Assembly: GCF_003287875.1 (NCBI RefSeq) | Contig: NZ_QMKK01000025.1 | Coordinates: 255,501-319,500 of the forward strand | Direction: 5' to 3' | DNA length: 64,000 nucleotides | Source of the DNA: Martinezella tropici | GTDB lineage: Bacteria > Pseudomonadota > Alphaproteobacteria > Rhizobiales > Rhizobiaceae | Shown here: positions 8,202 to 18,751 of the stretch, one piece after another | How the letters are laid out: each line of letters opens with the position of its first letter | Position numbering within the stretch: position 1 is the first letter of the stretch | Notes under the pieces: model-generated | Told to the model about the DNA's origin: nothing | The model's input: only the letters and a program-made list of their open reading frames with translations | Database searches by the model: none | Translations under genes and position numbers: made by a program

Positions 8202-9065
8202 ATGGACAAGACGACGACAGGATGGATCTGCGGTTTGACGGGAGTGGTCATCTTTAGCGGCTCGCTACCGGCGACGCGGGTGGCCGTGATGGATTTCGAT
8301 CCGCTGTTCCTGACCGTTGCCCGAGCCGTAATTGCCGGCCTGCTGGGTCTTGGCCTATTGCTCGCCTTTCGCGAAAAGCGCCCTAGCCGCGGCGATATCA
8401 CCGCGCTTGCCATCGTTGCTCTCGGCTGCGTGGTCGGATTTCCGCTCTTGACGGCGCTGGCGCTGAAGCACGTCACCTCGGCGCATTCGATCGTCTTCAT
8501 CGGCCTGCTGCCGCTGGCAACGGCAATCTTCGGCGTGCTGCGCGGCGGCGAGCGGCCACGCCCGGCCTTCTGGATCTTCTCCGCTGTCGGCAGCGCACTG
8601 GTCAGCGGCTATGCCCTGGCACAGGGCGTATCGGCCTCGCCGGTCGGAGATCTCCTGATGCTTGCAGCCGTTCTCGTCTGCGGACTTGGCTATGCCGAGG
8701 GTGCGGTGCTCTCGCGCCGGCTCGGCGGCTGGCAGGTCATCTGCTGGGCTCTCGTCCTGTCGCTGCCCGTCACCATTGCGCTCTGCCTCATGACCATGCC
8801 GCACAGCATCGACGGCATTGGCCGCCCGGCCTGGCTCGGCCTTACCTATGTCTCGCTCTTCAGCATGCTGATCGGCTTCATCTTCTGGTATCGGGGGCTC
8901 GCGCAGGGCGGCATCGCAGCCGTCGGCCAGCTGCAATTCCTCCAGCCCTTCTTCGGCTTCGCGCTTGCAGCGGCGCTGCTCAAGGAAAGCGTCAGCTGGT
9001 CGATGCTCGTTGTGACGATCGCCGTTGTCGGCTGTGTCGCCGGTGCCCGAAAATTCGCGCGCTGA
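8202..9065 (+). CDS. EamA/DMT-family membrane transporter
   Basis: A 287-residue inner-membrane protein with about ten hydrophobic segments in two EamA repeats, the usual size for the drug/metabolite transporter superfamily. GAAGGAG is near the ATG. Many EamA proteins export amino acids or metabolites; a divergent MocR regulator supports an amino-acid-like substrate, but that is inference. There is no partner gene downstream; a promoter for the next unit starts within 30 bases of its stop. Confidence 0.92.
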   Translation: MDKTTTGWICGLTGVVIFSGSLPATRVAVMDFDPLFLTVARAVIAGLLGLGLLLAFREKRPSRGDITALAIVALGCVVGFPLLTALALKHVTSAHSIVFIGLLPLATAIFGVLRGGERPRPAFWIFSAVGSALVSGYALAQGVSASPVGDLLMLAAVLVCGLGYAEGAVLSRRLGGWQVICWALVLSLPVTIALCLMTMPHSIDGIGRPAWLGLTYVSLFSMLIGFIFWYRGLAQGGIAAVGQLQFLQPFFGFALAAALLKESVSWSMLVVTIAVVGCVAGARKFAR

Positions 9066-9093
9066 ACCATCGAGCCGAGCAAAGTCTTGCCGC

Positions 9094-9137
9094 TTGACCC
9101 TCTAAACCAAACAGTCTACTAAAAACATATCGGTTTA
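9094..9137 (+). promoter_or_regulatory. sigma70-type promoter with overlapping inverted repeat
   Basis: TTGACC (9094-9099), a 17-base spacer and TACTAA (9117-9122) form a good housekeeping promoter ahead of the DUF1348 gene. TAAACC (9103-9108) and GGTTTA (9132-9137) form an inverted repeat flanking the -10 box. It is a plausible operator for the TetR protein encoded two genes downstream, giving negative feedback. Confidence 0.6.
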
Positions 9138-9150
9138 GAAGGAGCCAATC

Positions 9151-9615
9151 ATGTCAACCCTACTGGTCCCGCCTTTCACCCGCGAAACCGCCATCGCCAA
9201 GGTCCGCATGGCCGAAGACGGCTGGAACAGCCGTGATCCGGAGCGCGTCTCCAAAGTCTATACGGAAGACAGCCAATGGCGGAACCGCGCCGAATTTCCG
9301 CGCGGCCGCAAGGAGATCGTCGAGTTCCTGACGCGCAAATGGGCAAAAGAACTCGACTATCGGTTGATCAAGGAACTCTGGGCCTTCGAGGGTAATCACA
9401 TCGCCGTGCGCTTTGCCTATGAATGGCATGACGACAGCGGCCACTGGTTCCGCTCCTACGGTAACGAGAATTGGGAATTCGATGCCGACGGCTTGATGCA
9501 GCGCCGTTTTGCTTCCATCAACGACATGCCGATCAGGCAAGAAGACCGGAAGTTCCACTGGCCACTCGGTCGGCGGCCGGACGATCATCCGGGTCTTTCC
9601 GACCTCGGCCTTTGA
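9151..9615 (+). CDS. DUF1348 / NTF2-like (SnoaL fold) protein
   Basis: A 154-residue protein of the DUF1348 group of the NTF2/SnoaL cone fold, recognised from [19 protein letters not shown] near the start, then [19 protein letters not shown] and the C-terminal [11 protein letters not shown]. No catalytic role is established. AAGGAG lies 6 bases before the ATG. It overlaps nothing and is followed after 1 base by a TetR gene, so it is the first gene of a two-gene operon whose regulator is probably the second product. Confidence 0.88.
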   Translation: MSTLLVPPFTRETAIAKVRMAEDGWNSRDPERVSKVYTEDSQWRNRAEFPRGRKEIVEFLTRKWAKELDYRLIKELWAFEGNHIAVRFAYEWHDDSGHWFRSYGNENWEFDADGLMQRRFASINDMPIRQEDRKFHWPLGRRPDDHPGLSDLGL

Positions 9616-9616
9616 G

Positions 9617-10180
9617 ATGGTGCGTATTGTCTTCGAAAAACCCGACGCCATCGCCCTCGTCGCCGAAGTCTTTCGCGAACTCGGCTACGAAGGGGCGTCG
9701 ATGAGTGAGATCACCGCCCGCACGAAACTGTCGAAAGGCAGCCTCTATCACTTCTTCCCCGGCGGTAAGGAGCAGATGGCGGCCGAGATCATGGCCCATA
9801 TCGACGCCTGGTTCGTCAAGGAAATGTTCGAACCGCTCGAAGGGGGTGAGCCGCGCGCTGCCATTGGCCGCATGTGGGAGACGACGGACAGCTATTTCCG
9901 TTCCGGCCGCCGCGTCTGCCTGATCGGCGCTTTTGCATTGGATGAAACACGCGACCGTTTTTCCACCACCATCCGAGGTTATTTCCAGCGCTGGATCGAA
10001 GCGCTCGCCGGCGCTCTGCGCAAGGCGGGGCTGCCGGGCGCAGAGGCAAAAGCGCTTGCAGAAGAAGCCGTCGTCGGCATTCAGGGCGCATTGACACTTG
10101 CTAGGGCACTTGGCGATGAGACGATTTTCGGCAGGTCCCTTGCGCGGCTGAAGCAAAGACTGGAAACTGCAACCGATTAG
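9617..10180 (+). CDS. TetR-family transcriptional regulator
   Basis: 187 residues. The TetR helix-turn-helix covers about 8-50 (FRELGYEGASMSEITART, then GSLYHFFPGGK), followed by an all-helical ligand-binding domain. The ATG at 9617 lies one base after the DUF1348 stop, so translation is probably coupled. Upstream in-frame starts overlap the DUF1348 gene and are less likely. It likely represses its own operon through the inverted repeat at 9103-9137. The inducer is unknown. Confidence 0.92.
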   Translation: MVRIVFEKPDAIALVAEVFRELGYEGASMSEITARTKLSKGSLYHFFPGGKEQMAAEIMAHIDAWFVKEMFEPLEGGEPRAAIGRMWETTDSYFRSGRRVCLIGAFALDETRDRFSTTIRGYFQRWIEALAGALRKAGLPGAEAKALAEEAVVGIQGALTLARALGDETIFGRSLARLKQRLETATD

Positions 10181-10429
10181 CCCGTTCGGCCGATGCGAAT
10201 CGCCGGCGGCCGCCCCGGCGGCACCAACGGGGTGATTCGTTTGCCTCGACGACGGAAAGTCGCCGAAACCGAACTTCGGAATCGCGGGAGTGTGGACAAC
10301 CGGCATCATAAGGCCCTGATCTTAAACAATCCTCCATAAATGCATGGCAATATTAACCATGTTTGATTTGCAACTATCCAGGCTCCTGTGCTCAGCAGGG
10401 AACGGGAGCGCCGAGGAGACGGATAGAAG

Positions 10430-11746
10430 ATGCTGCAACAGGTACACGACATCGACGATGCGCTGATCGATCAACTGCAACGTTCGGCGTTCGACTATTT
10501 CATGCTCTACACCAATCCGGAAAACGGACTGGTGGCGGATACCTCCATCAAGACGAGCCATTGCAGCATCGCCGCGGTCGGCTTTGCGCTATCGAGCTAT
10601 CCGGTCGCTGTCGAGCGCGGCTGGATCAGCCGCGCCGATGCGGCCAAACGGGTGCTGGCCGCTCTGGATTTCTTCGCCAATAGCGATCAGGGCACCGAGC
10701 GTGGCGCGACCGGCCATCGCGGCTTCTACTATCACTTCCTCTATATGGAGACCGGCAACCGCGCCTGGAACAGCGAGCTTTCGACCATCGATACCGGTCT
10801 GTTGCTACTCGGCGTCCTGACGGCTGCCGCCTATTTCAATGGTGCCAACCAGGCCGAACGCGATATCCGCAAGCAGGCGAAATTCCTTTACGAACGGTGC
10901 GACTGGCACTGGGCGCTGAACAAGGGCCAGACCATCAGCATGGGCTGGAAGCCCGCAAGCGGCTTCCTGCGCTGGCGCTACCAGGGCTATGACGAGGCGA
11001 TTTTCCTCTATGTGCTGGCGCTCGCCTCGCCCACGCATGCGATCCCGCCCTCGAGCTATGATGCCTTCGCCTCGACCTATACCTGGATGATGTTCAAGGA
11101 CACGCCCTTCCTCTATGCGGGGCCGCTCTTCATCCACCTCTTCTCGCATGCCTGGATCGATTTCCGCGGCATCCGCGACAAGCATGTGGCCGACAAGGAC
11201 ACTGATTACTTCCGCAACACGCAGACGGCGATATCAGTGCAGCGCGATTACACGGAACGTAATCCCGGCCATTTTACCGGCTATACGAAGGATGTCTGGG
11301 GTCTTTCGGCCTGCGATGGTCCGAACCCCACCGGCACCAAACATAGCCTCCGCTATGCTCCAAAGGTCTTCGGCTATGCTGCGCGCGGCGCTCCGCTCGG
11401 CCCAGATGACGGCACCATCGCCCCTTGGGGACCCTTGTCCTGCCTGGCATTCGATCGTCAGGCCGCTCTCGACGGCACAAGGGCGCTGCTGTCATCCTAC
11501 CCAAACCTTCTGCTCGACGGCCGTTTTCCCGGCGGCTTCAATCCGAGCGTCATGGGATCCGGCCCGGAAGGCTGGGTGGACGACCGTTCGGTCGCCATCG
11601 ACCAGGGCCTGCTGGTCATGATGATCGAAAACGCCCGCACGGGCATGATCTGGGACCTGATGCGAAAATCGCCGATTCTCCGCCGCGGCCTGGAACGCGC
11701 CGGCTTCACCGGCGGATGGCTTGATGAAAAGCCGGCCGTCGCGTGA
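10430..11746 (+). CDS. glycoamylase-like (COG5368 family) protein, cytoplasmic
   Basis: A 438-residue alpha/alpha-barrel protein of the glycoamylase-like family, related to the C-terminal domain of cyclic beta-glucan synthase NdvB. Family landmarks are GFYYHFLYMETGNR, ELSTIDTGLLL, the YDEA segment near residue 187 and HAWIDFRG. No signal peptide or membrane segment is seen, so it appears to act in the cytoplasm on an oligosaccharide or glucan; the substrate is unproven. It stands alone, preceded by a 250-base gap with a GC-rich imperfect hairpin near 10196-10243 (possible terminator of the TetR operon). Confidence 0.85.
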   Translation: MLQQVHDIDDALIDQLQRSAFDYFMLYTNPENGLVADTSIKTSHCSIAAVGFALSSYPVAVERGWISRADAAKRVLAALDFFANSDQGTERGATGHRGFYYHFLYMETGNRAWNSELSTIDTGLLLLGVLTAAAYFNGANQAERDIRKQAKFLYERCDWHWALNKGQTISMGWKPASGFLRWRYQGYDEAIFLYVLALASPTHAIPPSSYDAFASTYTWMMFKDTPFLYAGPLFIHLFSHAWIDFRGIRDKHVADKDTDYFRNTQTAISVQRDYTERNPGHFTGYTKDVWGLSACDGPNPTGTKHSLRYAPKVFGYAARGAPLGPDDGTIAPWGPLSCLAFDRQAALDGTRALLSSYPNLLLDGRFPGGFNPSVMGSGPEGWVDDRSVAIDQGLLVMMIENARTGMIWDLMRKSPILRRGLERAGFTGGWLDEKPAVA

Positions 11747-11818
11747 TCTGTAAATCGTGAGCGGCCGTGTTTGAAAGCGCGGCAAATACACACTCATCTG
11801 ACCTGCGCCTTTGACACC

Positions 11819-12808
11819 TCAAAGCCTCTCGATCGCCGCAATCACTTCATCCTCGACGATAATCCCCTCCGTCAGCGCGAGGCGCCGTGACGTCTGTCCG
11901 CGCCGGCCCGGCAGGCGGACATTGGGATCCCGCGTGATCTCGCTTGCCAGCAGTGCCAAGCGCCGCGCCGTATCGGCGGCACTCATCGCTGCCGGGTTGA
12001 TCGCAATGATTGTGTGGCCAAGTGCCGGCGGCGCGCCCTTGTCGTCGAAGAGCGAGGAAGACTCGAAGGCATAATTGGCGCCAGTCAGGCCCGCGGCCAG
12101 GATTTCGACCATGAGAGCCAGCGCCGCACCCTTTGAATCGCCGGCGGGAACCATCGTGCCGGCCAGAGCCTCCTCGGCGTTTGTCGTCGGCCTTCCCTCG
12201 CGGTCGAAAGCCCAGTCGGCGGGGATCGAAGCGCCTTGCTGCCGCGCCGCCATCACCTTGCCGCGTGCCACTTTCGAAAGAGCCAGATCGATCACCATCG
12301 GCTCCTCATCGGGAAGCGGCGCAGCGAAAGCGATGGGGTTGGTGCCGAAAACAGGCGTCTTTCCGCCCCAAGGCGCCATGGAAGCCGGCGCATTGGCCAC
12401 CATCAGCGCCACCAGCCCCTGATCGGCAAAACGCTCCACCGTCAGACCCATGACGCCAGCATGATGGGAACGGCTGATGGCGGCAAGCGCGATACCCTGC
12501 TCGCGGGCGACAGCCGAAAGCTCGGCAACTGCAAGGTCGAGCGCCGGATAGGCATAGCCGTTGCCGGCATCGATGCGCAGCACGGCAGGAAAGGGCCGGC
12601 TCAGCTGCGGCGAGGCAAAACCATCGACCTTGCCGACCTTGGCCTGTCCGGCATAGGCGGGCACGCGGCGCAAGCCGTGACCACCCTGCCCTGCCGCTTC
12701 CGCCTCGACGAGTGCGACCGCCACCGAGCGGGCATTCGCATCACTCACCTTGCTTCGCTGCAGCGCCTCCACGACCAGCGTTTCGGCTTCGGCGAGCGAC
12801 AGGTGCAT
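11819..12808 (-). CDS. dpkA: Ldh-type malate/lactate dehydrogenase family; probable delta1-piperideine-2-carboxylate reductase
   Basis: A 329-residue NAD(P)H-dependent oxidoreductase of the Ldh_2 family. The conserved ISRSHHAG holds the catalytic His, and KVARGKVMAA and FGTNPIAFA are cofactor-domain hallmarks. DpkA of this family reduces delta1-piperideine-2-carboxylate to L-pipecolate in lysine catabolism. It is the last gene behind amaA and amaB homologues on the same strand, and that context drives the assignment. Other family members act on malate, ureidoglycolate or sulfolactate, so the precise substrate is inferred. Confidence 0.75.
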   Translation of the reverse strand: MHLSLAEAETLVVEALQRSKVSDANARSVAVALVEAEAAGQGGHGLRRVPAYAGQAKVGKVDGFASPQLSRPFPAVLRIDAGNGYAYPALDLAVAELSAVAREQGIALAAISRSHHAGVMGLTVERFADQGLVALMVANAPASMAPWGGKTPVFGTNPIAFAAPLPDEEPMVIDLALSKVARGKVMAARQQGASIPADWAFDREGRPTTNAEEALAGTMVPAGDSKGAALALMVEILAAGLTGANYAFESSSLFDDKGAPPALGHTIIAINPAAMSAADTARRLALLASEITRDPNVRLPGRRGQTSRRLALTEGIIVEDEVIAAIERL

Positions 12809-12892
12809 GAGACAAGATCCTGAACAACATGAGGCAGATAAAGACCTTCTACGCCCTCATCTGCCCTATCGCAATGCAGCAAGGCTCTCGCA

Positions 12893-14428
<1,536 letters not shown>

Positions 14429-14468
14429 CTTGTTTCCTCTTCCCGTAATCCTCGTTCCCGGAATTGCC

Positions 14469-14577
14469 CTAGAGCCGGATGATTTCAGGTCGAGTCGACC
14501 TAAAATCTGAATCCGCTCTAGAATCAGAGTGTGATGTCGTCCGAAAACCGCCTACACTTTTCGGCATCACGCTCTAG
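14469..14577. repeat. composite palindromic intergenic element (rhizobial RIME-like)
   Basis: Two nested hairpins in tandem. The first runs from CTAGAGCCGGAT (14469) to ATCCGCTCTAG (14511-14521), with the inner perfect palindrome AGGTCGAGTCGACCT at 14487-14501. The second pairs GTGATG/CATCAC (14531, 14565) and CCGAAAA/TTTTCGG (14541, 14558) and ends in GCTCTAG (14571-14577). It resembles palindromic mosaic elements of rhizobial intergenic DNA. Its right edge supplies the TAG stop of amaA. Confidence 0.7.
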
Positions 14578-15857
14578 ACTCTGGCCCCGACGAAATGCGC
14601 GGCCTGAGCACCGGCCTCGTACCACATTTCCTTTGCCGCCCTGAAGCTCGGCTCGACGATATCGGTCACCGGCAGCGGCAGATCGGCCTCGGAAATCTGC
14701 CCAAGAATATGGCCGGCAAGCACCTTGCCGAACACGGTGCCGGGCGCGATGCCGCGGCCATTGTAGCCGGAGAAGCCGACAACGTTCTGATCCAGCTTAT
14801 GGAAACGCGGCAGCGCATTGTCGGTCATGCCGATCTTGCCATACCATTCGCATTCGAAGGGAATATCGCCCAACTGCGGAAAGAGCTTTCTGATCGAGCG
14901 CCGAGCCCAGTTCTTGTGAATGGCGAGACCGGTGTTGCGCAGCGCCCCGACGCTGCCGAAGACGAGCCGGCCGGCCTGATCCATGCGGAAGGACGAGAGC
15001 ACTTCCTTCGTATCCCAGGCCCCCTCGCGCCCCGGCAGCACGGACTTGCGCAAGTTGTCGCCAAGCGGCACGGTGGCGAAATTGAAATAGGGCAGGTGCA
15101 CCTGCTCGTTCCGAACCTTTTCCCAGGGGCCAGTGCTATAGGCGTCCGTCGCCACCACGATCCAGTCGGCGCTCACCTTGCCGCGCTCGGTCGAAACCAC
15201 CCATTTCGCACCGCTTCTTTCCGTCGATGTCACGCGGCTGCCGGTGTGGATTGTAACGCCCGCTTTCACTACGACATGGGCAAGGCCGCGCGCATAGGCA
15301 AGCGGCTGCAGCGTACCGGCGCGCATGTCGAGCAGCGCTCCGGCATAGGCCGAGCTGCCGACCCGACGCTCCGTCTCGCGCGCATCGAGCACCGTGACCG
15401 GCGCACCGCGCTTTTCCCATTGCCGGGCGCGCTCCTCGATTTCCTTCAACCCTTCGGGACCGACGGCGCAATGCAGCGTACCGTTGCGCTCGAGTTCGCA
15501 GGCGATGCCATGCTTGTCGATCAGCTCCATGACCAGTTTTGGGCCATTGCCGAGCAGATCGAGAAGCCGTTCGCCATGGACGGCACCGAGTTCACCCGGC
15601 AGATCATCCGGCATCACCCACATGCCGGCATTAATGAGGCCAACATTGCGGCCGGCGCCGCCGAAGCCGATTTCATTGGCTTCCAGCAGCACGACATTCG
15701 TGCCGGCTTCGGCCAGATGCAGCGCCGTCGAAAGACCGGTATAGCCACCGCCAACCACCACGACATCGGCGGACACTTCACCCGAAAGCAGCTTCGTTGC
15801 CGGCGGTGGCGGGGCGGTCTTTTCCCAAAGACCATGGGAGCGTGGGTCATTCAGCAT
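14574..15857 (-). CDS. amaA: FAD-dependent amine oxidoreductase; probable L-pipecolate oxidase
   Basis: A 427-residue DAO-type flavoprotein. The Rossmann motif VVVGGGYTGLST (about 34-45) binds FAD, ILLEANEIG-type ribose contacts follow, and the C-terminal FSGYNGRGIAPGT is a family hallmark. AmaA oxidises L-pipecolate to delta1-piperideine-6-carboxylate, which opens to aminoadipate semialdehyde, the substrate of the next gene. First gene of the operon. Its TAG stop is the terminal CTAG of the palindromic element. Other amine-oxidising roles (for example gamma-glutamylputrescine oxidase) are possible, but the neighbours favour pipecolate. Confidence 0.78.
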   Translation of the reverse strand: MLNDPRSHGLWEKTAPPPPATKLLSGEVSADVVVVGGGYTGLSTALHLAEAGTNVVLLEANEIGFGGAGRNVGLINAGMWVMPDDLPGELGAVHGERLLDLLGNGPKLVMELIDKHGIACELERNGTLHCAVGPEGLKEIEERARQWEKRGAPVTVLDARETERRVGSSAYAGALLDMRAGTLQPLAYARGLAHVVVKAGVTIHTGSRVTSTERSGAKWVVSTERGKVSADWIVVATDAYSTGPWEKVRNEQVHLPYFNFATVPLGDNLRKSVLPGREGAWDTKEVLSSFRMDQAGRLVFGSVGALRNTGLAIHKNWARRSIRKLFPQLGDIPFECEWYGKIGMTDNALPRFHKLDQNVVGFSGYNGRGIAPGTVFGKVLAGHILGQISEADLPLPVTDIVEPSFRAAKEMWYEAGAQAAHFVGARV

Positions 15858-16064
15858 GAAATCGGTCCAATCGAGAGAGCTAATGGCGCCAATCTAGCGC
15901 CATGCTCGAAATTGCGGAAGCGGCAAGAGCGACATCCGATGGACATGGCATGATGCCAAAAAATCATCGGCTCTGGAGAAAAACTTGCATGGCGGCGGCG
16001 CTTTCGACCATGATAGAGAAAAGCCGGCCGCTATGGCGGCGGCAGACAGAAGCAGGACATTCTC

Positions 16065-16301
16065 ATGAAGCCCATTTTCGTTCAGCTCCAATGCGCCCCT
16101 GGCAAGACCTATGAGGTCGCCGATGCGATCTACCAGACGGAGCTGGTTTCGGAACTGTATTCCACTAGCGGCGACTACGATCTGCTGATGAAGGTCTACA
16201 TTGCCGAAGAGCAGGATATCGGCAAGTTCATCAACGACCACATCGCCAATATCCCCGGCATCGTCCGCTCGCTGACGACGCTGACCTTCCGAGCGTTCTG
16301 A
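16065..16301 (+). CDS. stand-alone Lrp/AsnC ligand-binding (RAM) domain protein
   Basis: 78 residues that match only the C-terminal effector/oligomerisation domain of Lrp/AsnC regulators (FVQLQCAPGKTYEVADAI, then the STSGDYDLLMKVY core). No helix-turn-helix is present or hidden upstream in frame. Stand-alone RAM proteins form rings and bind amino acids; some pair with full-length Lrp proteins. It is divergent from the amaA-amaB-dpkA operon, so a sensing role for lysine or a derivative is plausible but inferred. Confidence 0.88.
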   Translation: MKPIFVQLQCAPGKTYEVADAIYQTELVSELYSTSGDYDLLMKVYIAEEQDIGKFINDHIANIPGIVRSLTTLTFRAF

Positions 16302-16540
16302 GAGATCTGGATTTCGGGTCGGTACTTATTGTGATTCGGGCTGTTTTCAAAAAACGCCCCTCACCCCCCTGCCAGACGCCTCACCATTAACCCTCTTGCC
16401 CGAAACATGACGCACGCCAACCGGCGATTAAGCCTTTTTTAACCGACCCGATGATCTGTTTTGCCGACTGATCAACGGGCGGCGCGCTGCAGCGCCGGAT
16501 TGCCGGTGCATAGCGCGGCATAGGGGTCGAGGGTGGATCG

Positions 16541-17743
16541 ATGACATCGGCTGTTGCGGATATTCAGGCAAACAAGCAGGCCGGGCCGCTGATCGTGCAT
16601 GTCGTGCGCCAGTTCCTGCCGAACAAGGGCGGCCTGGAAGATGTCGTTGCCAATCTCTGCCGCCAGCTGGTTTCCCGCGGCTATCGCGTGCGCGTCGTTA
16701 CCTGCAACAGCCTGTTTTCCGATCCCGGCCGGGAACTTGCCGAAAGCGAAACCATCGATGGCATCGAGATCGTGCGCATCCCCTGGTCCGGCTCCAGCCG
16801 CTATCCGCTCGCGCCCAAGGTCTTCCGCCATCTGGCCGATGCCGACCTCGTTCATGTTCACGCCGTCGATTTCTTCTTCGATGCACTCGCCTGGGGCAAA
16901 CTGATGCATGGGCGTCCCATGGTCGCCACCACGCATGGCGGTTTCTTCCACACGCAGAAATATGCCGCGATCAAGAAGGTCTGGTTCAATACGGCAACAC
17001 GGCTTTCGGCTCTCGGCTACAACTATCTGATCTGTTGCAGCCAGTCCGACGCGCGGCTCTTTTCACAGATCGCCGACAGCCGCGTGCGCCTGATCGAAAA
17101 CGGCGCCGATGTCAGCAAGTTCTCCAACTGCGCTGCCCTGGAGGCCCGCCGCCGCATCGTCACCATCGGCCGCTTCTCGGTCAACAAGCGGCTCGACCAC
17201 CTGCTCGATGTCATGACGGTGCTGGCCGCCCGCGACGCAGAGTGGCATCTCGATATCATCGGCGCCGAATCGGATCTCGATCGCGCGACGCTGGAAAAGG
17301 AAATCGCCGCCCGCGACCTCGAACGCAATGTTGCGCTGCATGTCTCGATCGACGACGGCTCTATCCGCAATATTATCGCACGCGCCTCGCTCTTTACCTC
17401 GGCCTCTGAATATGAAGGCTTCGGCCTGGTGGCGATCGAGGCCATGAGCGCTGGCCTGCTGCCGGTGCTGAACGCCAACGAGGCCTACAAGGCGATGGCG
17501 GAGACGCATCCTGCCCTGATGCTGTCGGATTTCTCCGATCCGGAAGTGGCCGCCGATACCCTGACCGCAGCGTTCGAGCGCCTGGAGGCTGACGACCTGA
17601 CCTTGCGGCAGGAGCTGCTGCGCGATGCCCGCGCTTACGCGTGGGACGAAGTGGCCCAGCGCTACATGGATGTCTATGCCGAAACCCTAACCCCGAAGGG
17701 CAAGTCGCCTCAGTTCCTGCGCCACCGTGGCCAGGTGGCATAA
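16541..17743 (+). CDS. GT4-family glycosyltransferase
   Basis: A 400-residue GT-B glycosyltransferase of family 4. The N-terminal FLPNKGGLEDVV loop and C-terminal TIGRFSVNKRLDHLL are typical, and SEYEGFGLVAIEAMSAG carries the E-x7-E motif that contacts the sugar nucleotide. No membrane segment; expected at the cytoplasmic face building a lipid-linked glycan. It opens a polysaccharide cluster with a GT2 gene (convergent, 34-base overlap of 3' ends), a flippase and a hydrolase. Donor sugar unknown. Confidence 0.92.
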   Translation: MTSAVADIQANKQAGPLIVHVVRQFLPNKGGLEDVVANLCRQLVSRGYRVRVVTCNSLFSDPGRELAESETIDGIEIVRIPWSGSSRYPLAPKVFRHLADADLVHVHAVDFFFDALAWGKLMHGRPMVATTHGGFFHTQKYAAIKKVWFNTATRLSALGYNYLICCSQSDARLFSQIADSRVRLIENGADVSKFSNCAALEARRRIVTIGRFSVNKRLDHLLDVMTVLAARDAEWHLDIIGAESDLDRATLEKEIAARDLERNVALHVSIDDGSIRNIIARASLFTSASEYEGFGLVAIEAMSAGLLPVLNANEAYKAMAETHPALMLSDFSDPEVAADTLTAAFERLEADDLTLRQELLRDARAYAWDEVAQRYMDVYAETLTPKGKSPQFLRHRGQVA

Positions 17744-18564
17744 CCTTCCAGAATGCCCATCAGCCAGGCCCGCTTGTAGCGGGCGGCATCGCGGTTGAAG
17801 CGCACCAGTGCCGCCAGCCAGCCGGCAACCGGCCGCAGCAGACGATAACAGACATAGGGGAGGGGAAAGGCCTGCTTGCGCATCAGCGCGCCGAAGCCGC
17901 GCCCATATTTGCGTGCCCGCTCCACCTGCCGCGGGCCATATTCGCTGGTGACCTGATCGTGATGGACGATGAGGTCGGGAAAGAACATCGCTCGTCTGCC
18001 GGCAGCAAGGGCGCGCAGCAGAAAATCCGCCTCTTCGCCGCTCTGGAACGGTGATTCCGAACCGACGCCGAGATCCTCGTCGAAGCCACCGATATCGGTT
18101 AATGCGGCGCGGCACACGAAGATGCCGTTGGAATTGCCGCATTTCAGATAATTCCAGCGCGTCAGCGCCAACCGCCTCTCGCCCGTCGGGCTGACCGAGG
18201 CGAGACCTTCGGCATCAAGCGTGCGTCCCGTGACGATCGCGAGGTCCGGATGGGCTGAAAACAGCGCCGCAGCCGTCGAAAGCGTATCAGACTCGTACCA
18301 GCAATCGTCGTCGGGAAAGCAGACGTAATCGCCCTCCGCGACCGCCATGCCGTTGTTGCGTGCCCGCGAAAGTCCCTTCGGCGAACGGACGTGCCGAATG
18401 AGGAAAGAGGAGGAAAAGCGGTGGATGAGCTCGTGCAGCCGGTCGTCGAGGTTCTGATCGACGACGACGACCTCGAAATCGCGGTGACGCTGTTCGACAA
18501 GCGAGCGGAACAGCCGCTCCAGCTGATCGAACCGATCGATCGTGCAGACGATGAGGCTGAACAA
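17710..18564 (-). CDS. GT2-family glycosyltransferase
   Basis: A 284-residue GT-A glycosyltransferase. It opens with LIVCTIDRFDQLERL and FEVVVVDQNLDD, and the metal-binding DxD is in CFPDDDCWYESD (about residues 87-98). GVGSESPFQSGEEADFLLRAL corresponds to the acceptor-side ED motif. It is the only gene of this cluster on the minus strand; its 3' end overlaps the GT4 gene by 34 bases. The gap to the divergent flippase gene is AT-rich and probably holds both promoters. Confidence 0.92.
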   Translation of the reverse strand: MFSLIVCTIDRFDQLERLFRSLVEQRHRDFEVVVVDQNLDDRLHELIHRFSSSFLIRHVRSPKGLSRARNNGMAVAEGDYVCFPDDDCWYESDTLSTAAALFSAHPDLAIVTGRTLDAEGLASVSPTGERRLALTRWNYLKCGNSNGIFVCRAALTDIGGFDEDLGVGSESPFQSGEEADFLLRALAAGRRAMFFPDLIVHHDQVTSEYGPRQVERARKYGRGFGALMRKQAFPLPYVCYRLLRPVAGWLAALVRFNRDAARYKRAWLMGILEGYATWPRWRRN

Positions 18565-18751
18565 TGAAACCCTCCGGACAAGCCCCAGGCGGCCAATATC
18601 AGAAGGAATGAATATTAGCCGAAGTAAAAAATGAACTTAGCGCAGCATTAAACCCTAAATATTAAGGCATATGAAATAGAGCTGACGGTATCCCCACGAA
18701 GAGCCGGATATATGCGGTTAGTTCCGGCAATTTGAGGAACGGTCTATCTTC

